A DNA stretch of 52,376 nucleotides, from NCBI GenBank assembly GCA_037388465.1, contig JARRKE010000009.1, forward strand, positions 1 to 52,376, in the 5' to 3' direction. A program made the translations under genes and the position numbers. This document shows, piece after piece, positions 30,761-40,639 of the stretch. A model generated the notes under the pieces. It searched no databases. It saw only the letters and a program-made list of their open reading frames with translations, and was not told the origin of the DNA. How positions within the stretch are numbered: the first letter of the stretch is position 1; each line of letters starts with the position of its first letter. This stretch comes from Gammaproteobacteria bacterium (GTDB lineage: Bacteria; Pseudomonadota; Gammaproteobacteria; SpSt-1174).

Positions 30761-31234
30761 TCAATAGGAAGTAACCTCTTCCCATTCCTCTTCGCTGAGC
30801 AGTTTGCCGGCATCAACGATGATAATGAGGTCCTGCCCGTGCGAGGCGACCCCCTGGATGTAGCGCGCCGCCTCCTTGTTGCCGACATTGGGGCTCGGGT
30901 CGATGTCGTCGCGCTGAATCTGCACCACGTCGGCCACGCTGTCGACCAGCAGACCGACGGGCTGGTTGGCGACCTCGAGCACCACGATGCGGCTCAGGTG
31001 GGTCGGTTCCGTATTCGGCAATCCGAGCCGCAGGCGCATGTCGATCACCGTGACCACGTTGCCGCGCAGGTTGATGATGCCCAGCACGTAGTCCGGCGCA
31101 CCGGGGACGGGCGAGATCTCGCCGACCCGCAGCACTTCCTGCACCCGCATCACATCCAGCGCATAGACCTCGTCGCCGAGCGAGAAGGTCACGCACTGCA
31201 GGGCCTCCGAGGTATTCAGATTGTCGTCAGTCAT
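30761..31234 (-). CDS. cheW: Chemotaxis coupling protein CheW
   Basis: 157 aa single CheW domain (about 10-150) with the usual YALDVMRVQEVLR, VLGIINLRGNVVTVID and VGLLVDSVADVV segments. It links receptors to CheA. It overlaps the end of the ParP-like gene by 4 nt. Its ATG has a ribosome site (GGGAGA). Confidence 0.95.
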   Translation of the reverse strand: MTDDNLNTSEALQCVTFSLGDEVYALDVMRVQEVLRVGEISPVPGAPDYVLGIINLRGNVVTVIDMRLRLGLPNTEPTHLSRIVVLEVANQPVGLLVDSVADVVQIQRDDIDPSPNVGNKEAARYIQGVASHGQDLIIIVDAGKLLSEEEWEEVTSY

Positions 31235-32010
31235 TCACTTCTCCCTAGCACTGCCTCAACGTCAATTTTCCGCCGCGCCGCGTTACCCACCCATACAGGG
31301 TATGCACCATATGTGCCAACCCCAATGAGGTTGTCGACCAGGGCGGCGAGATGCTGCAGATCGAGTATCGCGCAGCGATGTTGCAGGGACGTGCCGGCCA
31401 GCCATTGGCGTGCCGTGCGCTGGGTACGCCAGTGCACGGCCTCCTCCGGCAGGGACAGGATCTCGTCGATCTCGTCGCAGGCCAGCCCCCAGGAGCAGCC
31501 GTCCATCACCAGCACGTGCGCCGGGGCGGCATCCGGGGCCCGGCACAGCCCCAGCAGGTCGTCCGGCAATATCAGCCTGGCGGCATCGATCACGCCGATC
31601 GAACGTTCAAGACAATCAACACCGTTCGGTTCGAGCTTCAGCTGTCCCAGGTACCACGGCGGAAAGCCGGGGCGGGATGAAAACGCGAAGCCCGCCGCCG
31701 TGGAAAGAATGCGGGTGACACGGCGGTGCTGCACGGCCAGCCGAAGGGTGCCCGCGCGTATCATCTGGTAGTGGTAATGATTCAGTGCCTGCGCGGACTG
31801 TTCGCTCAGCCAGTCCTGCGCGCGCGGCGGCGCGGCGGCGGACTGCGTTTCCGGCACGCCCGGGGACGCCGCCGCAGTCCCGGCATCAGCGTCGCCCGAC
31901 GGTGCGGCCGCAGCGGATCCGCCCTCGTCCAGCAACAGGTCGTCCAGATAACCATCCAGCGCCTGCTCCTGTGGTTTAAGAACGCCCGGTGCGGATTCAG
32001 ATCGCTTCAT
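31231..32010 (-). CDS. parP: ParP-like protein with C-terminal CheW domain
   Basis: 259 aa. An Ala/Pro-rich variable N terminus (about 1-80) precedes a divergent CheW-like domain (about 85-255). In Vibrio, ParP links polar ParC to chemotaxis arrays, and the order parC-parP-cheW is the same here. It overlaps parC by 14 nt. In this position a role in placing chemoreceptor arrays at the flagellar pole is well supported by family knowledge, but not by visible catalytic motifs. Confidence 0.85.
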   Translation of the reverse strand: MKRSESAPGVLKPQEQALDGYLDDLLLDEGGSAAAAPSGDADAGTAAASPGVPETQSAAAPPRAQDWLSEQSAQALNHYHYQMIRAGTLRLAVQHRRVTRILSTAAGFAFSSRPGFPPWYLGQLKLEPNGVDCLERSIGVIDAARLILPDDLLGLCRAPDAAPAHVLVMDGCSWGLACDEIDEILSLPEEAVHWRTQRTARQWLAGTSLQHRCAILDLQHLAALVDNLIGVGTYGAYPVWVGNAARRKIDVEAVLGRSE

Positions 32011-32803
32011 GCATCACCTCGTCTCTTGGCGTGGAGAGGTTCTGGTTCAGCCAGGCCAGCAACTTCGCATAGGCCATGCTGCCTCTCGCCTGCGGATACA
32101 GCGTGGTCAACGGATGGCGCGTGCGGCTCGCTTCCTTGAATTTCACGTCCTCGGGAATCGCCCCGGGCCAGACCAGGTCGGCATAATCCCGGCGCAGCTG
32201 ACGCAGCATGTCGACGGACGTCTGCTCCTTCAGGTCGAACATGGTCGGCACGATGGTCAGGGGGATTTCACGGCCCAGGGAGCGCGACACCATCTTGAGG
32301 GTGTGCAGCATGCGCTCCAGACCTTTCAGGGCGAGAAACTCGTTCTGCACCGGCACCAGCAGATGCTGGCAGGAGGCCAGTGCATTCACCATGAGCACCC
32401 CGAGCCCGGGCGGGCAGTCGATAAGCACATGGGAGTAGCGGCCCTTCAACAGGGCCAGGGCATCCGCAATGACGCGGCCCATACCGGCCTGGGTACCCAA
32501 CTGCCGGTCCAGCGTGGCCATGGCGGTACTGGCGCACAGCACCGAGAGGCCCGACTCGACCAGCCGGACCATGCTGAGCGGGTCGACGGTCTGTTGCTGG
32601 ACCTTTTGTTGAAACAGGGTATAGACGCTGTCTTCACGGCCCTCGGGATTGAAGCCGAAATAACTCGTCAAAGACCCCTGCGGATCGAGATCGACCATGA
32701 GCACGTTCTTGCGCTGGCCGGCCAGCAGTCCGCCCAGGCTGACGGTGGTGGTCGTCTTGCCGACCCCGCCTTTTTGATTGGATACCGCCCAGATCTGCAT
32801 CAT
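31997..32803 (-). CDS. parC: ParA-family ATPase ParC, polar localisation of chemotaxis arrays
   Basis: 268 aa ParA-type ATPase with deviant Walker A NQKGGVGKTTT at 9-19, an Asp-rich switch (MVDLDPQGSLT) and VLIDCPPGLG. It positions chemotaxis proteins at the pole. A double ATG overlaps the motD stop; the second ATG (32800) has the better spacing to GGAGG. Confidence 0.93.
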   Translation of the reverse strand: MMQIWAVSNQKGGVGKTTTTVSLGGLLAGQRKNVLMVDLDPQGSLTSYFGFNPEGREDSVYTLFQQKVQQQTVDPLSMVRLVESGLSVLCASTAMATLDRQLGTQAGMGRVIADALALLKGRYSHVLIDCPPGLGVLMVNALASCQHLLVPVQNEFLALKGLERMLHTLKMVSRSLGREIPLTIVPTMFDLKEQTSVDMLRQLRRDYADLVWPGAIPEDVKFKEASRTRHPLTTLYPQARGSMAYAKLLAWLNQNLSTPRDEVMHEAI

Positions 32804-33696
32804 CCACCTCCCGCCGGCTCAGGCGCCTGATTGGCGGCCGTATTCAACGCATCCGGCAGCGGCTTGACCGGCACCTGCATGGCCTTGGATGCCGCCAGCA
32901 CGACCAGGTCGACGCGCCGGTTCTGCGCCCTGCCCTCAGCCGTATCGTTGCCGGCGATGGGTCGGTATTCCCCGTAGCCGATGGCGGCCATGCGATCGGG
33001 GTTCACGCCGAACTGGGTCATCAGCCTGACCACGGACGCCGCGCGCGCCGCCGAAAGCTCCCAGTTGGAAGGAAACTCGCGGCTGACGATCGGCACGTTG
33101 TCGGTAAAACCTTCCACCTGGATGCGCGCCGGCAGCGGCGCCAGCGTATGGGTGACGTTTTCGATTATGTGGCTCGCCACGGGGGAAAGCCGGATGCTGC
33201 CGCTGCCGAACAGAATGTCGGTGTTGATTTTGATGTCTATCCACAGCTTGTGCTGCTTCACGATGATGACCTTGTCGTCGATCATCGATTTCAGGTTGGT
33301 ACGAATCGCCTGCGCCATTTTCTGGATCGCGGCCTCGGTGGCGGCGAGCTCGTCGGGGTCGGCGACTTCGGCGCGCACCATCGCGTCACGGCGCGGATCG
33401 GGGGCATCCTCGATCAGCCCCTTGAACTGCACCGGTGCCGGGAAATTTTGCACGGGACTCTGCATGGGCGGACCCGAAGCCTCGACATTGCCCACCTGGA
33501 TCGGCTCCAGCGAACGGGGCGCGGAATGAAACGCCGCGATCAACGACTGCGACAACACGCGGTACTTGCCTTCGTTGATGGATGAGAGGGCGTACATCAC
33601 CACGAAGAACGCGAACAGCAGGGTGATGAAATCCGCATAGGACACCAGCCAGCGTTCGTGATTTTCGTGTTCTTCATGTTTTTTCTTTCGTGCCAT
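32800..33696 (-). CDS. motD: Flagellar stator protein MotD (MotB family)
   Basis: 298 aa with one membrane helix (about 17-38) carrying the proton-binding Asp22 (SYADFITLLFAFF). A plug and linker follow, then the OmpA-like peptidoglycan-binding domain (about 165-270: GFTDNVPI, NWELSAARA, AIGYGEYRPI). It pairs with MotC. Confidence 0.93.
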   Translation of the reverse strand: MARKKKHEEHENHERWLVSYADFITLLFAFFVVMYALSSINEGKYRVLSQSLIAAFHSAPRSLEPIQVGNVEASGPPMQSPVQNFPAPVQFKGLIEDAPDPRRDAMVRAEVADPDELAATEAAIQKMAQAIRTNLKSMIDDKVIIVKQHKLWIDIKINTDILFGSGSIRLSPVASHIIENVTHTLAPLPARIQVEGFTDNVPIVSREFPSNWELSAARAASVVRLMTQFGVNPDRMAAIGYGEYRPIAGNDTAEGRAQNRRVDLVVLAASKAMQVPVKPLPDALNTAANQAPEPAGGG

Positions 33697-33726
33697 GATT
33701 TTTCCAAGCTGCGTCCCGCAGCGTAA

Positions 33727-34467
33727 CTAAGGCAGATAGCCCTGGAGTTTGGCTTCGATGGAACGGGGGTTCTCGCCTTCCGCGATCGCGGCGAGCCCTT
33801 CGATGATCATTTCCTGCCCCTTGACCTGGGTCTGGATGATCGCCTTGAGCTTGTTGGCGATCGGCAGCAAAAAAAGATTCGCCGAACCGACGCCGTAGAT
33901 GGTCGCCACGAAGGCCACGGCGATTCCCGCGCCCAGCTTCGACGGATCGGCCAGGTTCTCCATCACGTGGATCAGCCCCATGACCGCGCCCAGGATGCCG
34001 ATGGTCGGCGCATAGCCGCCCGCCGCTTCGTACACCTTGGCCGCCTGGGTCAGCCGATGTTCGAAAACCTCGATATCGACTTCCAGGATGTTGCGTATCG
34101 CCTCGGGCTCACGCCCGTCCACCAGCAGCTGAAGACCTTTTTTCGCAAACGGTTCAGTTAATTCGTCGGCGGTCTGCTCCAGTCCGAGCAGCCCCTCCTT
34201 GCGTGCGGTCTGCGCCCATTCCAGCAGGTTCTGAAGTTGCTGATCGAGTTTTACGCGCGGCGGCATCAGCACCCACAATCCCATCTTCAATGCCTGCAGG
34301 AACACCTTCATCGGGCTTTGCAGCATGACGGCGCCCAGCGTGCCGCCGATCACGATCAGAAAGGCCGTGAATTGCAGCAGCGAGTCGAGGTGTCCGCCCT
34401 CGATGAAATTGCCGCCCAGTATCGCGGCAAGCGCGACGGCGATTCCGAGCAGGGTGAGAAAATCCAT
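33727..34467 (-). CDS. motC: Flagellar stator protein MotC (MotA family)
   Basis: 246 aa with four membrane helices (about 1-25, 30-48, 150-170, 178-205) and the conserved Pro-Gly segments between them (GGYAPTIGILGAVMGLIHVMENL). With MotD it forms the second stator found in polar-flagellum operons. It starts 2 nt after the cheB stop. Confidence 0.93.
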   Translation of the reverse strand: MDFLTLLGIAVALAAILGGNFIEGGHLDSLLQFTAFLIVIGGTLGAVMLQSPMKVFLQALKMGLWVLMPPRVKLDQQLQNLLEWAQTARKEGLLGLEQTADELTEPFAKKGLQLLVDGREPEAIRNILEVDIEVFEHRLTQAAKVYEAAGGYAPTIGILGAVMGLIHVMENLADPSKLGAGIAVAFVATIYGVGSANLFLLPIANKLKAIIQTQVKGQEMIIEGLAAIAEGENPRSIEAKLQGYLP

Positions 34468-34469
34468 GC

Positions 34470-35513
34470 TCAGAAACTCCGCGCCAGTTCGGGACCGATT
34501 GCATTCAGTTCGAGCACCCGGTCACTGAGGCCGGCCTCGGCGACCGCCGCGGGCATGCCGTAAACGGTGGAGCTGGCCTGGTCCTGGGACCAGACCACCG
34601 ACCCGTGCTGCTTCATCAGGCGCGCACCTTCGCGCCCGTCCGCGCCCATGCCGGTCATCACGATGCCGAGGTTTTTGCCGGGACCGGCGCGCTCGGCGCT
34701 CGAAAAGGCGATATCGACGCTGGGGCGGTAATTGATCTCGGGCGGGCTTTCGCCCACGCGGGCGACCAGCCCCGCGCGCGTCGCCTCGACGGCGAGTTGC
34801 ATGCCGCCGGGCGCCAGCAGCGCCACGCCGGGTTCCAGGGCGTCGTGATCCCCCGCCTCGCGGACTTCGATGGCGCACAGGTTGTCGAGGCGCTGGGCGA
34901 AGGCCGGCGTAAAGGAGGCGGGCATATGCTGGATCAGCACCAGCGGGCGCGGAAAACCGGCGGGCAGTTCGGTAAGCACCTTTTGCAATGCGACCGGACC
35001 GCCCGTCGACGTGCCGATCAGCACCAGGCGGCAGGCATCGAGCCTGCCGTGGCGAGGTGTCGCCGGGGCGGGTCTTGCATCGCCGGCCGGCGCCGCCGGC
35101 GACGCGACGGGATGATGCCGGCGCGCGAGCGCCCTGACGCGCTGCGACAGTATGCGCGCCACTTCGTCGCGCTCACGCGCGACCTGATCGAACTGCTTGG
35201 GCAAAAAGTCCGCAGCACCTGCGTCCAGCGCTTCCAGGGTCGCCTGTGCCCCCTCGTGCGTCAGCGAGGAGAACATCAGAATGGGAACGGGGTTGTGCGC
35301 CATGATGCTGCGCACGGCGGAAATGCCGTCCATCTCCGGCATTTCGATGTCCATGGTGATGAGGTCGGGCTTCAGGGCCTGGGACTGCTCCACGGCCTGC
35401 CGCCCGTTGGTAGCCACGCCCACGACCTCGATATGGGCATCCTGCTCGAGCATGCCGCTGATCGCGCGGCGGAAGAATGCCGAGTCATCGACGACCAATA
35501 CGCGTATCGTCAT
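34470..35513 (-). CDS. cheB: Chemotaxis response regulator protein-glutamate methylesterase CheB
   Basis: 347 aa. A receiver domain (1-120) with phosphate-acceptor Asp55 (MDIEMPEMDG), an Ala/Pro linker, and a C-terminal methylesterase (about 155-345) with Ser in IGTSTGG, His in IQHMP and Asp in TGMGADGREG. It removes methyl groups from receptors for adaptation. Confidence 0.95.
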   Translation of the reverse strand: MTIRVLVVDDSAFFRRAISGMLEQDAHIEVVGVATNGRQAVEQSQALKPDLITMDIEMPEMDGISAVRSIMAHNPVPILMFSSLTHEGAQATLEALDAGAADFLPKQFDQVARERDEVARILSQRVRALARRHHPVASPAAPAGDARPAPATPRHGRLDACRLVLIGTSTGGPVALQKVLTELPAGFPRPLVLIQHMPASFTPAFAQRLDNLCAIEVREAGDHDALEPGVALLAPGGMQLAVEATRAGLVARVGESPPEINYRPSVDIAFSSAERAGPGKNLGIVMTGMGADGREGARLMKQHGSVVWSQDQASSTVYGMPAAVAEAGLSDRVLELNAIGPELARSF

Positions 35514-35546
35514 TCCGGTTCTCTGATATCCAGGGACTGCATTGGC

Positions 35547-37784
35547 TCAGGCCGCCATGTCGTGGGCGCGTAGCAGCCCGGCCAGGTCCAGGATGAGGGC
35601 CAGCTTGCCGTCGCCCGTGATGGTCGCCCCCGCATAACCCGGCACGTTCAGCAACCCGGCCGCCAGCGGCTTGATCACCACCTCTTCCTGGCCCAGCAAT
35701 TCGTCCACGACGAAGCCCACCTTGCGCGCACCCACCATGGCCACCACCACATGCTGCGGGGTCTCCACCCGGGCCTGGCCGCGGATACCCAGCCATTCCG
35801 CCAGACGTACCAGCGGCAGCGCACCGCCGCGCACCACCATGACCTCGCGCTGTTCGACGCGCTTGGTCTGACTGACATCGAGATCGAGAATCTCGGAAAT
35901 CGCACTCAACGGAATGGCGAAGGGCCGGTTGGCCAGCCGGATCATGAGTGTCGGCACGATGGCCAGCGTCAACGGCATGCGGACACGAATCGTGGTGCCC
36001 TCATCGAGCGCCGAATCGATTTCGATAATGCCGTTGAGGTCGGAGATATGGGTCTTGACCACGTCCATCCCGACCCCGCGTCCGGACACGTCCGACACCT
36101 GTTCCTTGGTGGAAAACCCCGGCTGGAAGATCAGATCGAACGCTTCGGTATCGCTCAGGCGCTGGGCGGTCTCCTCGTCCATCAACCGCTTTTCCACGGC
36201 CTTCTTGCGCAACTGCACCGGGTCCATGCCCTTGCCGTCGTCGGTGATGGACAACAGGATGTGATCGCCCTGTTGCGAGGCCGACAGCGTGACGCGTCCC
36301 GTCGCCGGCTTGCCCTTTTTCCTGCGTTCGTCGGGCATTTCGACGCCGTGATCCACGGCGTTGCGCACCAGGTGGATCAGCGGATCGGCCAATGCCTCCA
36401 CCATGTTCTTGTCCAGCTCGGTCTCTTCGCCGTAGAGCTCCAGCTCGATTTCCTTGTTCAGGTTGCGCGCGAGATCGCGCACGACGCGCGGGAAACGGCC
36501 GAATACCTTTTTGATCGGCTGCATGCGCGTACGCATCACCGCCATCTGCAAATCGGTGGTTACCAGTTCCAGGCTCGACATGGCGCTGACCACCGCCTCG
36601 TCCTTGCTGTTCGCGTGCAGCGTCATGAGACGGTTTCTGACCAACACCAATTCGCCGACCAGGTTCATGATGTCGTCCAGGCGATGCACGTCGACGCGTA
36701 CCGTCGTTTCGTGCGCAGGTGGTGCGGCGGCAGCCGGCGCGGTTGCGGCAGGCCGTTCGGCAATGGAATGCACCTCGGCGCTCGGCTTTTCGCTTGCCGG
36801 TTTTTTGCCGGCCGTGTTTTTCGATTTGTCGGATTGTTCGGATTTGCCCTGAGTCTCGGCAGCGCCCGTCGGCACCTGTTCCGCGGGGACGGACTTGGCT
36901 GCCGCGGTTTCGGCTGCGCCGGGACCCTTGCCCGTGCCGTGCAACTGGTCGAGCAATGCCTCGAATTCGTCTTCGGTGATCTTGTCGTCGCCCGCAGGTG
37001 CGCTCTTTTCGGCGACCGCCGGCGTGACGGCTGACGCTGCAGGGCTCGCTGCCACCCCGGCATCGACGCCCGTTTCATCAATGCTTACCAGCAGGTCCGC
37101 GTATTCCTGTTCCGAAATTTCGGCCGGGGCGGCAGCGTCCGCCGCATCCTGCGCCGATGCCGGTACGCCGCCGTGTTTGCCGGCACCGTGCAAATCATCG
37201 AGCAGCGTCTCGAATTCCTCATCCGTGATCTTTTCCTTGTCGCCGCCTGCATCCTGCAGGCCGTCTCTGGCCGCGTCGAGCAGCATGTCGAATTCGGCGT
37301 CGACCGGATCCTGCGCCACCACCGGCACGGCGGGCGACTCGACGGGGACTTCCGGCTCGGCGACCGGTGCCGGCGAGGGGTTGTTCGCGGCGACCTCACC
37401 CTGTGCCAGCCCGTCCAGACGCATCATCAGCCCGGCATCCGCCGGTTCCAGCGTATCGCCGGCACGCAGGGTGCCGAACATGGCGTTCAGGTGATCCAGC
37501 GCCACCAGCATGGTGTCCATCAACTCGCTGTCGACCGCGCGTTCGCCCTGGCGCAGCTGATTGAAGACATCCTCGGCGCGATGGCAGACGTCGACCAGCG
37601 CCGTCAGTTCGAGAAACCCGGCACCGCCCTTGATGGTGTGGAAACTGCGAAAGATCGCGTTGAGCAGTTCGGGATCGTTCGGGCTGCGCTCGAGTTCCAG
37701 CAGCTGTTCGCCCAGCGCGTCCAGCAGTTCGCCGGCCTCGACCAGAAAGTCCTGCATCAACTCGTCATCAGCACCGAATCCCAT
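35547..37784 (-). CDS. cheA: Chemotaxis histidine kinase CheA
   Basis: 745 aa. HPt domain with His49 (FHTIKGGAGF), a long low-complexity linker (about 106-355) containing two copies of an acidic DEFExLLDxLHG motif, the dimerisation region (355-425), the ATPase (about 425-590: N, G1 and G2 boxes as in DGVEMPDERR and GRGVGMDVV) and a C-terminal CheW-like domain (595-735). It is the central kinase of the array. Confidence 0.96.
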   Translation of the reverse strand: MGFGADDELMQDFLVEAGELLDALGEQLLELERSPNDPELLNAIFRSFHTIKGGAGFLELTALVDVCHRAEDVFNQLRQGERAVDSELMDTMLVALDHLNAMFGTLRAGDTLEPADAGLMMRLDGLAQGEVAANNPSPAPVAEPEVPVESPAVPVVAQDPVDAEFDMLLDAARDGLQDAGGDKEKITDEEFETLLDDLHGAGKHGGVPASAQDAADAAAPAEISEQEYADLLVSIDETGVDAGVAASPAASAVTPAVAEKSAPAGDDKITEDEFEALLDQLHGTGKGPGAAETAAAKSVPAEQVPTGAAETQGKSEQSDKSKNTAGKKPASEKPSAEVHSIAERPAATAPAAAAPPAHETTVRVDVHRLDDIMNLVGELVLVRNRLMTLHANSKDEAVVSAMSSLELVTTDLQMAVMRTRMQPIKKVFGRFPRVVRDLARNLNKEIELELYGEETELDKNMVEALADPLIHLVRNAVDHGVEMPDERRKKGKPATGRVTLSASQQGDHILLSITDDGKGMDPVQLRKKAVEKRLMDEETAQRLSDTEAFDLIFQPGFSTKEQVSDVSGRGVGMDVVKTHISDLNGIIEIDSALDEGTTIRVRMPLTLAIVPTLMIRLANRPFAIPLSAISEILDLDVSQTKRVEQREVMVVRGGALPLVRLAEWLGIRGQARVETPQHVVVAMVGARKVGFVVDELLGQEEVVIKPLAAGLLNVPGYAGATITGDGKLALILDLAGLLRAHDMAA

Positions 37785-37793
37785 TGCCGTCTC

Positions 37794-38573
37794 CTAAAAT
37801 CCCAGACTCGAGAGCAGATCGTCGACTTCGTCCTGACTGCTCACCACGTTGTTCTGATCGACACCGGGCACCACCGGCCCCAGACCGTTCACCGGCAGTG
37901 ACGCCTGTTCGGTGTCATGCGCCAATACGTTGTCGGTTTTGCTCATGTAGGCGCCGACGCCGCGGATCAGGTTCACCAGTTGGGTCTCGACTTCCTGCAC
38001 CAGTTCGATGACCCGGCGAATCACCTGGCCGGTAATGTCCTGGAAGTCCTGTGCGAGCATGATCTCCGACAATTGACCACCGATGGTGCCGGACTCCCGT
38101 TCGATATCGTTCAAAAACGCATTCAGGTCGCCGGTGAATTCCCGGAACGCCTCGACCGGCAGCTCGCGGCGCATGAACCGTTGCCAGGTAGCGCCCAGGT
38201 TCGCTGCACGTTCCTTGAGGTCGGAGATCCGCGGCATGACGTCCTCGACGACATTCAGCGTCTTGTTCGCCGACTGCTCTGTCAGAGTAACGACATATCC
38301 CAGCCGTTCTTTAGCGTCCGGTATATCTTTTTCGGTAAGTCCCGCGACACGCGGGTCGAGACGAAAACTGTTGAGCGCGTCGTGCAGCTGGCGGGTCAGC
38401 CGCCCCAGTTCGTCGAACAGACTGCGTTCGTGACGTGCGCCCAGGGCATCGAGCAGCCGTGAAACCTCCGGCTCGTCTCCCACCCGCAGGGCGTCGATCA
38501 GGGACAGCGCCAGTTCGATGCGCGCATCATCCCCTTCTCCCGCCTCCCGCATGGTTGCGGAAAGCGGGTCCAT
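37794..38573 (-). CDS. cheZ: Chemotaxis phosphatase CheZ
   Basis: 259 aa from ATG 38573 (GGAGGAG 9 nt upstream). A GTG at 38591 with AGGAGG closer upstream would add six residues and is also plausible. It is helical with the catalytic region (QDFQDITGQVIRRVIELV) and a C-terminal CheY-binding tail (DDLLSSLGF). It dephosphorylates CheY. Confidence 0.93.
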   Translation of the reverse strand: MDPLSATMREAGEGDDARIELALSLIDALRVGDEPEVSRLLDALGARHERSLFDELGRLTRQLHDALNSFRLDPRVAGLTEKDIPDAKERLGYVVTLTEQSANKTLNVVEDVMPRISDLKERAANLGATWQRFMRRELPVEAFREFTGDLNAFLNDIERESGTIGGQLSEIMLAQDFQDITGQVIRRVIELVQEVETQLVNLIRGVGAYMSKTDNVLAHDTEQASLPVNGLGPVVPGVDQNNVVSSQDEVDDLLSSLGF

Positions 38574-38602
38574 CCCAGCTTGCTCCTCCACCGGGCCTCC
38601 TC

Positions 38603-38992
38603 TCAGCCATCCAGCCGTTCAAATATTTTTTCGATTTTTTCTTTCAGCGTTTCGGCGGAGAACGGCTTGACTACATAGCCGTTGACGCCCGCCTGGGCGG
38701 CCTCGACGATCTGATCGCGGTGCGCCTCGGCCGTCACCATCAGCACGGGCAGATGCGCCAGTTCGGCGTCGCCGCGCACGGCCTTCAGCAACTCGATGCC
38801 CGGCATGTTGGGCATGTTCCAGTCGGTGACCAGAAAATCGAACTTGCCGCTTTTGAGCATGGGCAGCGCCGTACTGCCGTCGTCGGCTTCCGACGTATTG
38901 TTGAAACCGAGCTCCCGCAGCAGATTCTTGATAATGCGTCGCATCGTCGAGAAATCGTCCACGATGAGGATCTGCATCTCTTTATTCAGCAC
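38603..38992 (-). CDS. cheY: Chemotaxis response regulator CheY
   Basis: 129 aa from a GTG start with AGGAG 6-7 nt upstream. Single receiver domain with Asp12-Asp13, phosphate-acceptor Asp57 ([11 protein letters not shown]) and Lys in VVKPFS. It binds FliM to change rotation. Confidence 0.95.
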   Translation of the reverse strand: MLNKEMQILIVDDFSTMRRIIKNLLRELGFNNTSEADDGSTALPMLKSGKFDFLVTDWNMPNMPGIELLKAVRGDAELAHLPVLMVTAEAHRDQIVEAAQAGVNGYVVKPFSAETLKEKIEKIFERLDG

Positions 38993-39029
38993 AACACGCT
39001 CCTCGAATCATTGCATTGAGGCGGAAGGC

Positions 39030-39743
39030 CTATTCCCGCCAATTACTCATCCGCGCCCGCAGCCTCACGAGCGCCTGGCTGTGAATCTGCGAAACCCGCG
39101 ACTCGGTCACCCCGAGCACCTCCCCGATTTCACGCAGATTCAATTCATCTCCGTAGTAGAGCGACAGGACCAGCGCCTCCCGCTCCGGCAGTCCGGCGAT
39201 CGCCTCCGCCAGGCTGTCCTTGAAATCACCGTCCATCAGCCGGCTCAGCGGTCCGGCCATCTCGGCCGACTCGCTCTGCACACTGTCGCCGCGCGGCTCT
39301 TCGTCGACGTCCTCGAAACCGAACACCTGGAAGCTCGCCGACGCCTGCACCCACTGGTAGTACTCCTCCAGCGACAGCCCCAGTTCGGCCGCCACCTCGG
39401 CATCCCGCGCCGCCCGGCCGAGATTCGCCTCCACCTTGCGGATGGCCTCGTTCAGCGCCCGGGCCTTGCGATGCGCCGAGCGCGGCCCCCAGCTGTGCTG
39501 GCGCACCTCGTCCAGCATGGCGCCGCGAATGCGGATCCCGGCGTAGGTCTCGAAGCTCGCGCCCTGGTCGGGGCGAAACCGCTTCGCGGCCTCGATCAGT
39601 CCCACGATGCCCGCCTGAATCAGGTCATCCACCTGCACGTTGGACGCCAGACGCGGCAGCAGGTGATAAGCGATGCGCTTCACCAGTGCGGCGTGTTCGG
39701 CGACCAACAGCTCCAGATCGTTTCGCTCTGCTGCCTGGTACAT
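39030..39743 (-). CDS. fliA: Flagellar sigma factor FliA (sigma-28)
   Basis: 237 aa from ATG 39743, chosen because GGCGG precedes it and MYQAAERN is a typical start. Regions 2 (DDLIQAGIVGLIEAAKRF), 3 and 4 (LREIGEVLGVTESRVSQIHSQALVRL) are complete. It should recognise the five sigma-28-like sites in this window. It follows fleN with 2 nt between. Confidence 0.95.
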   Translation of the reverse strand: MYQAAERNDLELLVAEHAALVKRIAYHLLPRLASNVQVDDLIQAGIVGLIEAAKRFRPDQGASFETYAGIRIRGAMLDEVRQHSWGPRSAHRKARALNEAIRKVEANLGRAARDAEVAAELGLSLEEYYQWVQASASFQVFGFEDVDEEPRGDSVQSESAEMAGPLSRLMDGDFKDSLAEAIAGLPEREALVLSLYYGDELNLREIGEVLGVTESRVSQIHSQALVRLRARMSNWRE

Positions 39744-39745
39744 GG

Positions 39746-40639
39746 TCAATCCGCCCATAAACCGTCGGCTGCAGCCGCCGGCCGGACCACGCGCTCGAGG
39801 AAAAACTCGAGGTGACCGCTTGATCCGCCGCGTCTAGGCCAGTTATCGGCCACTGCCGCCAATTTCTTAAATGCCTTGCCCGCCTGACTGCCGGGATAAA
39901 GCTCCACCACCGCGCCCTGACGCTGTACGGCACGGCGCAGGTACGTGTCCTCCGGGACCGCCCCCATGTAATCCAGGGTCACGTCCAGGAACCGGCCGCA
40001 TACCGCCGCCATCTTGCGGAACAGGGCGACGCCGTCCGCCTCGCCCGGGACCCGGTTGGCCAGGATGTGGAAGCGCCCGATGTTCTGTTCCCGGCTCAGT
40101 ACCTTGATCAGCGCATAGGCGTCGGTCATCGAGGCCGGCTCGTCGCATACCACCACCACGACCTCCTGGGCCGCGCGGCTGAAACTGACCACGTCGTCCG
40201 CGATCCCGGCGGGGGTGTCGACCACCAGCACGTCCAGCGGCGTGGTCAGATGGCTGAAGGCGCCGATCAGGCCCGCGTGCTCGGCCATCGACAGCTTGGC
40301 CATGCGCGAGATGCCCGAGGCCGCGGGGATGATGTGCACGCCCAGGGGCCCCTCGACCATGACCTCCTCCAGGGAGCAGTCGCCGCTGAGCACGTGGGAA
40401 AGATTGGCGCGCGGCTGCAGGCCGAGGACCACGTCGATGTTGGCCAGCCCCAGGTCGGCGTCCAGCAGCATGACCTGTTTGCCCTGGCCGGCCAGCGCCA
40501 CCGCCAGATTGACCGAAACGTTGGTCTTGCCGACCCCGCCCTTGCCGCTGGTGACGGCGACAACACGGACCGGACGCTGGGCAGCGGATTGCCCGGGTGC
40601 TTCGGCCTGTTCGCTGGTGGCATCACTCGGCATAAGCAT
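39746..40639 (-). CDS. fleN: Flagellar number regulator FleN/FlhG
   Basis: 297 aa MinD/ParA-like ATPase with Walker A TSGKGGVGKTN near 30-40, LLDADLGLANID and VVDTPAG. It limits flagellar number in polar flagellates by antagonising FlhF and FleQ. It overlaps flhF by 17 nt. The start is an ATG at 40639 or two codons later. Confidence 0.93.
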   Translation of the reverse strand: MLMPSDATSEQAEAPGQSAAQRPVRVVAVTSGKGGVGKTNVSVNLAVALAGQGKQVMLLDADLGLANIDVVLGLQPRANLSHVLSGDCSLEEVMVEGPLGVHIIPAASGISRMAKLSMAEHAGLIGAFSHLTTPLDVLVVDTPAGIADDVVSFSRAAQEVVVVVCDEPASMTDAYALIKVLSREQNIGRFHILANRVPGEADGVALFRKMAAVCGRFLDVTLDYMGAVPEDTYLRRAVQRQGAVVELYPGSQAGKAFKKLAAVADNWPRRGGSSGHLEFFLERVVRPAAAADGLWAD

